Below are positions 52,599-61,265 of a DNA stretch of 64,000 nt, one piece after another (within the stretch, counting starts at the first letter, position 1; every line of letters starts with the position of its first letter). Both the position numbers and the translations under genes were made by a program. Source of the DNA: Bacillus tuaregi (GTDB lineage Bacteria; Bacillota; Bacilli; Bacillales; Cytobacillaceae); NCBI RefSeq assembly GCF_900104575.1, contig NZ_LT629731.1, forward strand, positions 134,205-198,204. The letters run 5' to 3'. A model generated the notes under the pieces. The model made no database searches. It was not told the DNA's origin and worked only from the letters and a program-made list of their open reading frames with translations.

Positions 52599-53702
52599 AT
52601 GGCAGGCAATATCATCCGATACTTTGCAGGTGGCAATACTGCCCGTGGATTTTACAGCCTATTTGACTCCAGCTTAGAAGGATTAGAAAGAGTGTATATT
52701 TTAAAGGGCGGACCAGGTACAGGTAAATCAACCTTGATGAAGGAGATAGGAGAATACTGGTCGGAAAAGGATTACAGCATTGAATACTTACATTGCTCCT
52801 CAGACCCTGATTCGGTTGACGGTGTCATCATTCCTTCGTTAAAAGTGGGGATTGTGGATGGAACTGCCCCGCATGTGATTGAACCAAAGCTGCCTGGGGC
52901 TGTTGAGGATTATGTCAACCTTGGCGAGGCTTGGGATGCACAGGAGTTAGCAAAGCAAAGGCAAACGATACAGGAGCTGTCCCAACAGGTAAGCGCGGCC
53001 TTCCAGAATGCTTATAAAACCTTTGCCGAAGCGCTTCGAGTCCATGATGATTGGGAGAAAATTTATATAGAAAACATGGATTTTGAAAAAGCGAATGAGC
53101 TGACGAATCGGTTAATGAATAGCTTCTATGGGACTGTGTTATTGAATAAACAGTCGAAGGTCCGTCATCGTTTCCTCGGGGCTGCTACGCCGAAGGGGGC
53201 TGTGGATTTTGTTCCGAATCTGACAGCAGATATTCAAAAGCGGTACTTTATAAAAGGCAGACCGGGCTCAGGTAAGTCAACGATGCTGAAGCGAATTGCC
53301 GCAGAGGGTGAAAGTAGAGGGTTTGATTTGGAGATTTACCATTGTGGGTTTGATCCAAACAGCCTTGATATGGTCGTGATTAGAGAACTGGGCATTGCCA
53401 TTTTTGACAGTACGGCACCGCATGAGTATTTCCCTAGCCGGGATGGGGATGAAATCCTTGATATGTACGGAACGATTATTGCTCCAGGAACGGATGAACT
53501 TTTTGCAGAACAAATTCAGGATGTTCAGGGCAAATATAAAGCTAATATGAAAAAGGCAATTGGATTTCTAGCGGAGGCAAAGGCTCTCCGTGACGAGCTG
53601 GAGGCGATTTATATTCCGGCAATGGACTTTGATATTGTCAATAGACATAAAGAAAAGATTCAAAATGAGATTAGGATGATTGCTGAGCTACATCAAGCAT
53701 GA
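52599..53702 (+). CDS. Protein with two tandem P-loop NTPase domains, unknown function
   Basis: A 367-aa protein made of two similar halves. The first has Walker A KGGPGTGKSTLMKE (about 35-48) and YLHCSSDPDSVDGVIIPSLKVGIVDGTAPH; the second has Walker A KGRPGSGKSTMLKR (about 218-231) and YHCGFDPNSLDMVVIRELGIAIFDSTAPHEY. The repeated H-C-x-x-D-P-x-S-x-D and D-x-T-A-P-H motifs show internal duplication. No signal peptide or membrane helix is seen. GGGAGG lies 8 nt before the ATG at 52599. I know conserved relatives in Bacillales and Clostridia but no assigned role; it is monocistronic. Confidence 0.75.
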   Translation: MAGNIIRYFAGGNTARGFYSLFDSSLEGLERVYILKGGPGTGKSTLMKEIGEYWSEKDYSIEYLHCSSDPDSVDGVIIPSLKVGIVDGTAPHVIEPKLPGAVEDYVNLGEAWDAQELAKQRQTIQELSQQVSAAFQNAYKTFAEALRVHDDWEKIYIENMDFEKANELTNRLMNSFYGTVLLNKQSKVRHRFLGAATPKGAVDFVPNLTADIQKRYFIKGRPGSGKSTMLKRIAAEGESRGFDLEIYHCGFDPNSLDMVVIRELGIAIFDSTAPHEYFPSRDGDEILDMYGTIIAPGTDELFAEQIQDVQGKYKANMKKAIGFLAEAKALRDELEAIYIPAMDFDIVNRHKEKIQNEIRMIAELHQA

Positions 53703-53730
53703 GGCAGCCAGTTTAATTAGACAGGAGTAG

Positions 53731-53758
53731 GCATCGCGTTTATGCGGTGTTTTTTTTT
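53731..53758 (+). terminator. Terminator after the double P-loop gene
   Basis: GCATCGC pairs with GCGGTGT (G-T pairs) around a short loop and is followed by nine T. Confidence 0.7.
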
Positions 53759-53788
53759 AGGGAAGGACCGGGTTTAGGAGATAATAGA

Positions 53789-54107
53789 GGTTATAGGCGA
53801 CCGAAGCGTGAGGAAAAGAGGAAATACGGTAGCATAAGCGGGTTATAAGCGACCGAAGCGCGAGGAAAAGAGGAAATACGGTAGCATAAGCGGGTTATAA
53901 GCGACCGAAGCGTGAGGAAAAGAGGAAATAGGGTAGCGTAAGCGGGTTATAGGCGACTGAAGCGTGAGGAAAAGAGGAAATAGGGTAGCGTAAGCAGGTT
54001 ATAGGCGACCGAAAAGTGAGGAAAAGAGGAAATAGGGTAGCATAAGCGGGTTATAGGCGACCGAAAAGTGAGGAAAACAGGGATTCCAGTAGCATAAGCA
54101 GGTTATT
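53789..54107. repeat. Tandem array of a second 52-bp unit, six copies plus a partial
   Basis: The anchor GGTTATAGGCGA/GGTTATAAGCGA recurs at 53789, 53841, 53893, 53945, 53997, 54049 and 54101, exactly 52 bp apart. Each copy contains CGACCGAAGCGTGAGGAAAA and a GGTAGCRTAAGC end. Copies are 90% or more alike except the last. It is unrelated in sequence to the array at 19256 but has the same period. It is not CRISPR (no spacers) and not coding. Confidence 0.95.
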
Positions 54108-54168
54108 GCTAAAAGTGATAAGATACGTCCATAATAGTCAGAGCATGAATGGAAGAGGTGTACAAGGT

Positions 54169-54834
54169 ATGAATGAGATGATGGCAATGATTAAGTTTCA
54201 TTTTGAACATAATCGAAATGAGCAAAATGCTGAGCCGATGAAGAAATATATGAAGGATTTATTCCCTTTTTTAGGCATCAAGACGCCGGAGCGGACGAAG
54301 CTGACGAAGCAATTTTACCAGCAAAGCGGAATCTTAAAGCAGGAGTTTCAGCATGATTTCGTGCTGTGGCTTTGGGAGCAGCCGGAAAGGGAATATCAAT
54401 ATGCCGCAATTGATTATATCAGCAGGTCCTTGAAGAAGCTTGTGAAGGAGGATCTTCCTTTTTTCGAAAAGCTGATTACAACAAAATCCTGGTGGGATAC
54501 AGTGGATATGCTGGCCCAGAAGCCGGTGGGGACTATCGCGGCTCAATACCCCGAGGTCATTAAGGAAACAATCGATGCCTGGGCATTCGGAGATCAGCTA
54601 TGGTTAAGAAGAACGGCCATCCTGTTTCAGCTTAAATATAAGGAAAAAACAGACGAAGAGCTGTTGTACCGTTATATAGAACAGAATAAAGACAGCAAGG
54701 AATTTTTTATTCAAAAAGCGATTGGCTGGGCTCTTCGCGAATATTCGAAAACAAATCGGGAATCGGTTAAAGCCTTTATTGAAGGCCATACATTGGCTCC
54801 GCTAAGTGTGCGGGAAGGAAGCAAATATTTATAG
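54169..54834 (+). CDS. DNA alkylation repair protein, AlkD-like
   Basis: A 221-aa all-helical HEAT-like-repeat protein. FLGIKTPERTKLTKQF, WEQPEREYQYAAIDYI, TTKSWWDTVDMLA with the Trp and catalytic-type Asp, and DQLWLRRTAILFQLKYK, KAIGWALREYSKTN are the AlkD signature segments. AlkD glycosylases excise bulky alkylated purines without base flipping. The ATG at 54169 follows GAGGTG at 8 nt; longer forms from 54106 would begin in the tandem repeat and are rejected. It is a single gene. Confidence 0.85.
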   Translation: MNEMMAMIKFHFEHNRNEQNAEPMKKYMKDLFPFLGIKTPERTKLTKQFYQQSGILKQEFQHDFVLWLWEQPEREYQYAAIDYISRSLKKLVKEDLPFFEKLITTKSWWDTVDMLAQKPVGTIAAQYPEVIKETIDAWAFGDQLWLRRTAILFQLKYKEKTDEELLYRYIEQNKDSKEFFIQKAIGWALREYSKTNRESVKAFIEGHTLAPLSVREGSKYL

Positions 54835-54847
54835 GATTAATCAGGAC

Positions 54848-54877
54848 CTGCGGCGGCTTCAGGGCGTACCGCCGCAG
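54848..54877. terminator. GC-rich hairpin between convergent genes
   Basis: CTGCGGCGG pairs perfectly with CCGCCGCAG around a 12-nt loop; no T-run on either side, so termination is uncertain. Confidence 0.45.
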
Positions 54878-54886
54878 TCATAAGCT

Positions 54887-56746
54887 TTAGCCGTACTTTT
54901 TTTTGTAATGTGACAGAGCTAGAAGCGGGAAAATATAGCGGTAGCTGTGATAGTGGATATAGAAGGCGCCGCCCATTCCCTGACCCTTTGGATAATCTGT
55001 TGTCCAATCATTCTTTTTCAGTGAGTCTACTAAATAAGAGATTCCCCTTTCGATTTCCTCTGTAGGTTTGTCGGAAAGGGCTATTAAAGCATCCAGTGCC
55101 CAAGCGGTATGTGTCAGTGTACTATGACATAGGGGAATATATTTGCGTTTGATATCGCTGTGGCATGATTCCCCCCAGCCGCCGTCAGGATTCTGAATCA
55201 GCTTTAACCAGGCGGCAGCTTTTTGCAGATGCGGGTCGGAGCTTGGAACACCGACAGCCTGTAAGCCCGTAATGGCTGCCCAGGTGCCATACGTATAGCA
55301 TATTCCCCAGCGTCCATACCACGAGCCGTCCTTTCTTTGCTCCTTCCAAAGCCAACCAATCGCCTTTTTCATGTGCCGATGGTTTTTCGGTAGGCGGGTG
55401 TAGTTCCCTAGAAACTCAAGTGTCCTGCCGGTTAGGTCAGCGCTTGACGGGTCAAGCAGCAAAAATTCACCCTTTTCAAACGGGAGCATTTTCAACAACA
55501 TGGAATCTGTATTCCTTTCAAAGGCCGGCCAGCCGCCATCGTCATTTTGCATCGATAATGTCCAACTGATGCCTCTATTCCAGGCTGCTTTTTCGGTACG
55601 GGCAATTTTGACAATCGAGCGAAGTGAAGCGGTAGTATCATCAACATCGGTATGGATGGTGTTAACATTAGAGAATCCCCAGCCTCCAGGCAGGCTGTTA
55701 GGATTCTGAATCGCCCAGTCCCCATATTTATGGTGCTGGCGGCTTAACAGAAAGCGGTTGGCCTTTTTGACCATCACATCATCCGGTTCAAGCCCCGCCG
55801 ATTGCAGGGCATAGCCAATCAAGGCGGTATTCCAAACCGTGGCAGTTGTATACTGCATATGCGGATGCCCGTTTATATCACATTTCATCTTCTTTAATCC
55901 TTCAACGGCCTTCATAATAACGGGATCGTTTCTTTTGTAGCCAAGAGAAAGGAGAGCAAATATCATCAGAAAGGTACTGCTGAAATAACTGAGAAAGGTT
56001 CCGTCCTCCTCGATTCTGTCTAGCATATAATGTTTAGCTCGTTCAATCGCCAAATTCCGCAGCTGATCGGGAAGGCCGATTAACCTTTTTATCCCCTCCT
56101 CTATAAAATAAAGAAGCGACCGCCATTCTCTTGAAGCATTCCATTCCTCCTCGTCATCCCGAGCCTGCTTTAAATCACTTAAATCAGGAGCATACTCCGA
56201 GGTAATGGTAAACCTTTTGGCAGCAAGAACCATAATCGGTGTTAGATTCGCTCTCCCGAAGGATGAAAAGGAATAGAAATGAACCGGTAAAAAGCTTGGT
56301 AATAGTATGACTTCAATAGGCAAGGGAGAGCGGGACGACCATTTATATTGTCCGGTCAGAGACAGCATGATTTTCGTGAAAATGCTAACCTCCTTTAGAC
56401 CGCCATGGGCGATAATAAATTCCTTAGCTCTACGTATATTAGGATCATCCTTATGGTAATAGCCAGAAAACAGCAGAGCGTAGTAGGCTTCGACTGTTGC
56501 GGAGATATTCCCGTCCCCTTCATCGTAAAAAAGCTTCCAGGCCCCGTTTTTTTCCTGCTTGCTTAAAATCCGTCTGCAAAGACCCTGAATCAATTCTTCA
56601 TCATGTATCTTTAAAGTCCTTAATAAAATGATCATATAGGCATCTGTGGAAATTCCGGTTTCAAATGGATGATTCCATGAGCCATCGGCGGATTGGTCTT
56701 TTCGGAGGGCTTCAACTATCCATTCTATACTAGGTTTAGTGTCCAA
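54887..56746 (-). CDS. sqhC: Squalene-hopene / terpene cyclase
   Basis: A 619-aa membrane-associated triterpene cyclase. The acid motif DVDDTTAS (DxDD form, catalytic protonation) is near residue 350; QW-type repeats are seen in QSADGSW, QNDDGGWPAFE, QRKDGSWYGRWG and QNPDGGWGES. The Bacillus branch includes enzymes that cyclise C35 sesquarterpenes, so the substrate may not be squalene. The frame is open to 57013 but the family starts near IEWIVEALRKDQSADGSW; a TTG at 56746 with AAAGGAG 11 nt upstream is chosen. The longer form would overlap the divergent gene at 56917. Confidence 0.87.
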   Translation of the reverse strand: MDTKPSIEWIVEALRKDQSADGSWNHPFETGISTDAYMIILLRTLKIHDEELIQGLCRRILSKQEKNGAWKLFYDEGDGNISATVEAYYALLFSGYYHKDDPNIRRAKEFIIAHGGLKEVSIFTKIMLSLTGQYKWSSRSPLPIEVILLPSFLPVHFYSFSSFGRANLTPIMVLAAKRFTITSEYAPDLSDLKQARDDEEEWNASREWRSLLYFIEEGIKRLIGLPDQLRNLAIERAKHYMLDRIEEDGTFLSYFSSTFLMIFALLSLGYKRNDPVIMKAVEGLKKMKCDINGHPHMQYTTATVWNTALIGYALQSAGLEPDDVMVKKANRFLLSRQHHKYGDWAIQNPNSLPGGWGFSNVNTIHTDVDDTTASLRSIVKIARTEKAAWNRGISWTLSMQNDDGGWPAFERNTDSMLLKMLPFEKGEFLLLDPSSADLTGRTLEFLGNYTRLPKNHRHMKKAIGWLWKEQRKDGSWYGRWGICYTYGTWAAITGLQAVGVPSSDPHLQKAAAWLKLIQNPDGGWGESCHSDIKRKYIPLCHSTLTHTAWALDALIALSDKPTEEIERGISYLVDSLKKNDWTTDYPKGQGMGGAFYIHYHSYRYIFPLLALSHYKKKYG

Positions 56747-56916
56747 TAAGATGTTCACTCCTTTGCTAAAAGCAATGGATGATTTCTGCGTTACTGCCAA
56801 TTGGGTTGTGCTCTGTTTTTTAGCATAGGCAGCTGGCAGACATACATCCTTTCGTAAAACTCCTAAGCTATACATATTCCGAATGGGCAGGAACCATTCA
56901 TCAGGGAGGGGCTGCA

Positions 56917-58035
56917 ATGTTTTTTTGGAGACATCGGGAGAAAACGCCGCTTGAAAGGATTCGGGAGGAGTTGAAGCAAAAAGGCAAAAATCCTCAAGCT
57001 GGTCTAGCGCCAATATCCTTGAAGGAGCAAGGCTTACTTGAGGAAATCAGGAAGGAAACTGCGAAGCATAATCTTAATAATGTCACGAGAACAAAGGCTT
57101 ATCTTGACTACTATCTGCGTTATCCGGAAATTCAGTGGGCTTTTTTAGGTCATATGGTTTCAAGAAACGGCGGGTACAGTATGACTGATTTGCAGGGGGA
57201 GCTCTTGACAAGACTGCTTTCAAAGAAGGAGCGAACCTGGTTTTTCTCGTTTTTGGAGCGCGGCAATTGGCTGATTTTCCAGGATGTCTATCCGCAATTT
57301 CTCCTCTATCAGGAGAGCCTACGGAGAGGGAAAAAGCTGTTTTATCTTCTACCGCATTTACAGGTTTCAAGCTTTATGGAGACGATTTGGAACCATTTTT
57401 GGGTGGAACAGGACCGGTATATTCACTGCATCGCGCTTGTTATTAATGAACAAAGCTATTTGGAAAAAAGAGTCATCCAGAATCCTGTCTATCAAAAGGA
57501 GGTGCTGGGGAAGTTTGAATTTTTCCTTCAGGATGTGCTCTCCTTTAACCATATACTTTTCCCATATGATAACAAAGGTCTTAAAGGCTTGACGCTTCAC
57601 CAATTTCAATCCCTTCATGAGCGAATTTTATTAGGGAAGCGACTGTATGCGGTTCTTTTTAAAAATAAGGATATTCATAGACAGATGTTAGCTTGGGCGA
57701 AGAGTCATCCACATACAGGCTCGAGAAAGGATTATTGGCCGCATCTTTTTAATAGTGTGAAAGAGGGAGTCCCGGGGATTTTCTACCCGCTTCGCCTAAA
57801 GTCCTGCAGGCTTCGCAAGGGGGCAAGCCGGTTTTACAGCCCAAAGCTTGAAAATGCGTGGAAGAATGTTAGTCAGCCTGAGGCTGAAGCAGGAGATTGG
57901 TTTCAGGATGACCTTGTAGCGGATTATTTAGAGGACGATATTGAGATGATAGATGGGGAGATAAAGGATGAATATTGTAAAACACTTGAAAGGCTTGAAA
58001 TTGCCGCCCTTGCCAAAAAGACAATCCTTTTCTAA
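56917..58035 (+). CDS. DUF2515 family protein (YppC-like)
   Basis: A 372-aa protein of unknown function resembling B. subtilis YppC. It is rich in aromatic and basic residues (LNNVTRTKAYLDYYLRYPEIQWAFLGHMVSRNGGY near the N-terminus; SRKDYWPHLFNSVKEG near 260), has no signal peptide and no clear membrane helix. GGGAGGGG lies before the ATG. It is divergent from the terpene cyclase and overlaps the next membrane-protein gene by 68 nt in another frame, so the two are co-expressed. No motif points to a reaction. Confidence 0.72.
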   Translation: MFFWRHREKTPLERIREELKQKGKNPQAGLAPISLKEQGLLEEIRKETAKHNLNNVTRTKAYLDYYLRYPEIQWAFLGHMVSRNGGYSMTDLQGELLTRLLSKKERTWFFSFLERGNWLIFQDVYPQFLLYQESLRRGKKLFYLLPHLQVSSFMETIWNHFWVEQDRYIHCIALVINEQSYLEKRVIQNPVYQKEVLGKFEFFLQDVLSFNHILFPYDNKGLKGLTLHQFQSLHERILLGKRLYAVLFKNKDIHRQMLAWAKSHPHTGSRKDYWPHLFNSVKEGVPGIFYPLRLKSCRLRKGASRFYSPKLENAWKNVSQPEAEAGDWFQDDLVADYLEDDIEMIDGEIKDEYCKTLERLEIAALAKKTILF

Positions 58036-58411
58036 AAAGGAATACATCGTTACGGCAATATTAGCTTCATTAATAGGGACCTACCTGGACCTTTATTTTG
58101 TCGGGAAAGGAATATACGAATTTCCTCAGCGTCCGCTGCCAGAGTTTTTTACAATCCATATAGGCTTTACGTTATTTGGCTTGCCGGTATCTGTCATCCT
58201 ATTATTATCTTTTCTCTCCCGTTTAAATAATGGGAGAAAAATAGTCTTCATTCTAATTGTAAGTCTCTTAATGGCTGTATTTGAAAGATTTTCCGAGCTA
58301 CTCGGTTTTTTCCAGCATAGTGCGGAATGGAAGCATTACTACACTTTCTTTGGGTATGCGTTATTTTTAATCATCCTAACCGTGTTTTTTCATTGGGTGA
58401 AAAAACAGTAA
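57968..58411 (+). CDS. Small membrane protein, CBO0543 family type
   Basis: A 147-aa protein with about four membrane helices after a basic N-terminus (KEYIVTAILASLIGTYLDLYFVGKGIYEFPQRPLP...). The YLDLYFVGKGIYEFP pattern matches the CBO0543 family of Bacillus/Clostridium membrane proteins, which are of unknown function. GGGGAGATAAAGG provides the ribosome site, and the start lies 68 nt inside the preceding gene. It is probably translated from the same mRNA. Confidence 0.7.
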   Translation: MNIVKHLKGLKLPPLPKRQSFSKKEYIVTAILASLIGTYLDLYFVGKGIYEFPQRPLPEFFTIHIGFTLFGLPVSVILLLSFLSRLNNGRKIVFILIVSLLMAVFERFSELLGFFQHSAEWKHYYTFFGYALFLIILTVFFHWVKKQ

Positions 58412-58536
58412 AGGAAATGAATCGATATCAAGCCTTTTAATTAGATTATTATCATGTCTCCTTGTATAATGTAAATCAAAATATTTTATTTTCAAGATTA
58501 CCATTAACGTTCTTGATTTGGGAAGGAGTAGGGTCC

Positions 58537-58794
58537 ATGATGAAGAAGAATGACACAGAGGTTGGTAATTTATTAAATACAATAAGAGTAAAGCTTGAAA
58601 CGATGCCTGTCCGTAATAGTAAAATTATGAAAAGCTTTGAAATCCTGGATCGACTCGAAGCATTGGTAGGAAAGCAGCAGGATAAACTAGCGATTGAAAG
58701 CTCTGTCAACTTTTTATCCTCCATCACACTGGCACCGATTAAGCCGGAAATCAATCAATTGAAGCAGCATTTACGTTTAGGATTTAAGAACTGA
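58537..58794 (+). CDS. Small hypothetical protein
   Basis: An 85-aa (or 84-aa, two adjacent ATG codons) soluble, mainly helical protein starting MMKKNDTEVGNLLNTI. GGAAGGAG lies 8 nt upstream, which is why this start is chosen over 58462. It contains two amphipathic helices joined by a Pro-rich turn (ITLAPIKPEI). No family is recognised. It has its own leader and a strong bidirectional terminator behind it, so it looks like an independent gene. Confidence 0.6.
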   Translation: MMKKNDTEVGNLLNTIRVKLETMPVRNSKIMKSFEILDRLEALVGKQQDKLAIESSVNFLSSITLAPIKPEINQLKQHLRLGFKN

Positions 58795-58838
58795 TTGATT
58801 CAATATTTTAAAGAAGCATAAGTGCACTGTATATGAAA

Positions 58839-58871
58839 AAAATGGGGTTGTCTTTATGACAGCCCCATTTT
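58839..58871. terminator. Bidirectional terminator
   Basis: AAAATGGGGTTGTC pairs with GACAGCCCCATTTT (one G-T pair) between convergent genes. Confidence 0.82.
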
Positions 58872-58873
58872 GA

Positions 58874-59548
58874 TTAGAATTTATAAGTCCAAAAACGCTC
58901 CGTATTCATTCTCGTTATGACTTCGATATCGCCTTGGTTATATCTTTCCTTCATATCTGCTACCATCAATTGTGCCTGTGAGGCATGTGATAGGATCGCA
59001 TCCATTTTCGTCTGTGCTACCTTGCTCACATCATACACGATATCTGCTTGGCCGATTTCCTCTTCACAGCCGTGTGAAAAGGCAAGGCAGTGCAGCTTAG
59101 GTCGTTTGTTTTCTGGAATTCGTTCAAGTGTTTTGACAACGGCCGCGCCTGTCGCATCATGATCGGGATGGACAGCATAGCCTGGATAAAAGCTAATGAC
59201 AAGCGTTGGGTTTACCTCTTCAATAATCGATGTGAAGTCGTGAATCAGCTTTTCAACATCTTCGAATTCAACCGTTTTATCACGATATCCCAGCATTCTT
59301 AAATCCTGAATCCCAAGTACGTTGGCAGCATTCTGCAGCTCTTGTTTACGAATCAGCGGCAATGACTCCCTTGTAGCAAATGGAGGGTCGCCAAGATTTC
59401 GTCCCATTTCACCAAGCGTTAAACATGCATAGGTGACAGGGGTTCCATTTGCAATATGAGCGGCAATGGTTCCGGACGCGCCAAAGGCTTCGTCGTCAGG
59501 GTGGGGAAGAACAACCAAAACATGCTGTTCTTTTTCCATTTTATCCAT
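58874..59548 (-). CDS. bshB2: Bacillithiol biosynthesis deacetylase BshB2
   Basis: A 224-aa zinc hydrolase of the LmbE/PIG-L family. The zinc site is in VLPHPDDEAFG (residues 14-24) and YAVHPDHDATG (about 125-135), with GASGTIAAHI and CLTLGEMGRN near the substrate pocket. It removes acetate from GlcNAc-malate during synthesis of the low-molecular-weight thiol bacillithiol, and may also act as a conjugate amidase. AGAAGGA precedes the ATG. It follows yojF on the same strand, as in B. subtilis (yojF-yojG). Confidence 0.9.
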   Translation of the reverse strand: MDKMEKEQHVLVVLPHPDDEAFGASGTIAAHIANGTPVTYACLTLGEMGRNLGDPPFATRESLPLIRKQELQNAANVLGIQDLRMLGYRDKTVEFEDVEKLIHDFTSIIEEVNPTLVISFYPGYAVHPDHDATGAAVVKTLERIPENKRPKLHCLAFSHGCEEEIGQADIVYDVSKVAQTKMDAILSHASQAQLMVADMKERYNQGDIEVITRMNTERFWTYKF

Positions 59549-59643
59549 TCGATCCTTCTCCTTACTTTTATTATTTAGCTCCGCCGTAGGGGGTTATATT
59601 CGTTACGTTATGGCGACAAAATCGCCTTTATGCGAGCGGTTAT

Positions 59644-59994
59644 TTAGGCAAAGGGAGTGGTGCTAATTTCAAGGCAAACGGCCAGTTTTCCTTGGTAGTC
59701 GTGACCTGCTAGTAGCAGTCTTCCCTCTGAGTCCACTTCAAAATGGGTAATACCTTCTGCATAAATCCAGCCAATCGCCAATTTGAGGCCGACCCGGTAG
59801 GATGGACCTGTTCCAGCAATTTTCCCTCTTTCATATTGAACGAGTGCATTGCGGATAAAAGCTCCAGAGGAGAAGACCTTTTCATCGAAATGCGAGGCAT
59901 ATGCACCAGCCGTTGTTTCAAGATGAAGATAGATATCCTGGTTTGCCAATCTGTCAATTTCCTCTTGGACTGCTTCTACGATTACCGGTTCCAT
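59644..59994 (-). CDS. yojF: YojF family protein (DUF1806)
   Basis: A 116-aa protein of the YojF family: VQEEIDRLANQDIYLHLETTAGAYASHFDEK at the N-terminus and GPSYRVGLKLAIGWIYAEGITHFE in the centre, a small beta-rich fold without signal or membrane helix. It is nearly always beside bshB2 in Bacillales, so a link with bacillithiol metabolism is inferred; no biochemical activity is known to me. GGAGG lies 8 nt before the ATG. The gap to bshB2 is 95 nt. Confidence 0.85.
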   Translation of the reverse strand: MEPVIVEAVQEEIDRLANQDIYLHLETTAGAYASHFDEKVFSSGAFIRNALVQYERGKIAGTGPSYRVGLKLAIGWIYAEGITHFEVDSEGRLLLAGHDYQGKLAVCLEISTTPFA

Positions 59995-60121
59995 AATGAC
60001 AAGCCTCCTTTCCTTTTCCGAAAATGGTTCATAAAAAAACGATATTTTTATCTTACTAAAAATGTGACAGAAAAGCGAAATTTTAAGCTTGTATTCTAAT
60101 GTTCGTAATTACGCAAAAAAT

Positions 60122-60153
60122 AAAAAAAGCCCTTCATCACATAGATGAAGGAC
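60122..60153 (-). terminator. Terminator after the YhfP-like gene
   Basis: On the minus strand GTCCTTCATC / GATGAAGGGC stem followed by TTTTTTTATTTTTTG. Confidence 0.85.
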
Positions 60154-60165
60154 TGTCGCAAGTCA

Positions 60166-61158
60166 TTACATTTTCACTAATATACGTCCGCGAGCCTGGG
60201 CCTTTAATAGAATCGGTAGATGCTCTGGAAGCTCTTCAAGCGTAATTTCCTTTTGTATGGATTGGAGCAAGTTCTCCGGCTTTAGGTCGGTCGCCATGCG
60301 GTCCCAAACTCTTTTCCGAATCTCCATTGGACAGTAGACCGAGTCAATCCCAAGGAGGTTAACCCCGCGCAGAATAAACGGAAAGACGGAGGTTGGAACA
60401 TTGCCGCCGCCGGTTAAACCGCTGACAGCCACAGAGCCGCCGTAAGTGATCTTGCTTAGGATTGCAGCGAGTGTTTCCCCGCCGACAGGGTCCACGGCAG
60501 CCGCCCATAGCTGCTTATCAAGTGCTTTAATTTTGCCATTATGTACGTCTTCACGGGTAACCACCTCTGAAGCACCAAGCTTATGCAGGAATTCATGCTC
60601 AGATTCTTTGCCTGTGCTTGCGACCACTTTATAGCCCAATTTAGCAAGCATTGAAACAGCTAAGCTGCCAACTCCGCCGGTGGCTCCTGTTACAAGAACC
60701 TTGCCTTTCTCAGGAGTCACTCCGTTGTCCTCAAGTCTCTGTATCGAAAGGGCTGCAGTTAAACCGGCTGTGCCATAGACCATGGCCTCTTTCAAAGAAA
60801 GTCCCTCAGGAAGCGGAACAATCCAGTCGCCTGGAATTCGAGCATACTCGCTGTAGCCACCATAATGCGATACGCCAATTTCATAGCTTGTCGCAATGAC
60901 TTCATCACCCTCCTGGAAACGGGGGTCTGAGGAAGCTACGACCGTACCTGTTAAATCAATACCAGGTACAAATGGGTAGGAGCGGACAATTTTTCCATCT
61001 GGTGTCGAGGCCAGTCCATCCTTATAGTTAATGCTGGAATAGGCTACCTTGATCAGGACGTCAGCCTCCGGTAAATCCTGTAGTGTAAGCTCATTAACCG
61101 ATACGCGGAAATCTGCTTCATGTTTATCAACAATTAGTGCTTTGAATCTTTCTGCCAT
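60166..61158 (-). CDS. NADPH-dependent acryloyl-CoA/quinone reductase, YhdH/YhfP family
   Basis: A 330-aa zinc-free medium-chain reductase. The N-terminal GroES-like part has SSINYKDGLASTPDGKIVRSYPFVPGIDLTG, and the Rossmann domain has VLVTGATGGVGSLAVSMLAKLGY (about 150-172). The C-terminus GRILVKM is typical. This group includes E. coli AcuI/YhdH, which reduces acryloyl-CoA, and B. subtilis YhfP; the substrate here is not certain. A GGAGCGATT site precedes the ATG. It is monocistronic between two terminators. Confidence 0.85.
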   Translation of the reverse strand: MAERFKALIVDKHEADFRVSVNELTLQDLPEADVLIKVAYSSINYKDGLASTPDGKIVRSYPFVPGIDLTGTVVASSDPRFQEGDEVIATSYEIGVSHYGGYSEYARIPGDWIVPLPEGLSLKEAMVYGTAGLTAALSIQRLEDNGVTPEKGKVLVTGATGGVGSLAVSMLAKLGYKVVASTGKESEHEFLHKLGASEVVTREDVHNGKIKALDKQLWAAAVDPVGGETLAAILSKITYGGSVAVSGLTGGGNVPTSVFPFILRGVNLLGIDSVYCPMEIRKRVWDRMATDLKPENLLQSIQKEITLEELPEHLPILLKAQARGRILVKM

Positions 61159-61217
61159 TACAATCGCTCCTTTATGACCAGCCTAATGTGAAAAGGGTTA
61201 CAAATGGGTGTGCAAGA

Positions 61218-61256
61218 AAGGTGTCATCCGCCTCGTCTGTGGCATAAAGACACCTT
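61218..61256 (-). terminator. Hairpin after pdxK
   Basis: AAGGTGTC pairs with GACACCTT (8 bp) around a 23-nt loop just downstream of the kinase stop codon. Confidence 0.5.
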
Positions 61257-61265
61257 GAAAAGAAA

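Noticed and set aside
56747-57013. 89-residue N-terminal extension of the terpene cyclase
   Set aside because: It overlaps the divergent DUF2515 gene, is absent from the family, and a TTG with a good ribosome site fits the family start.
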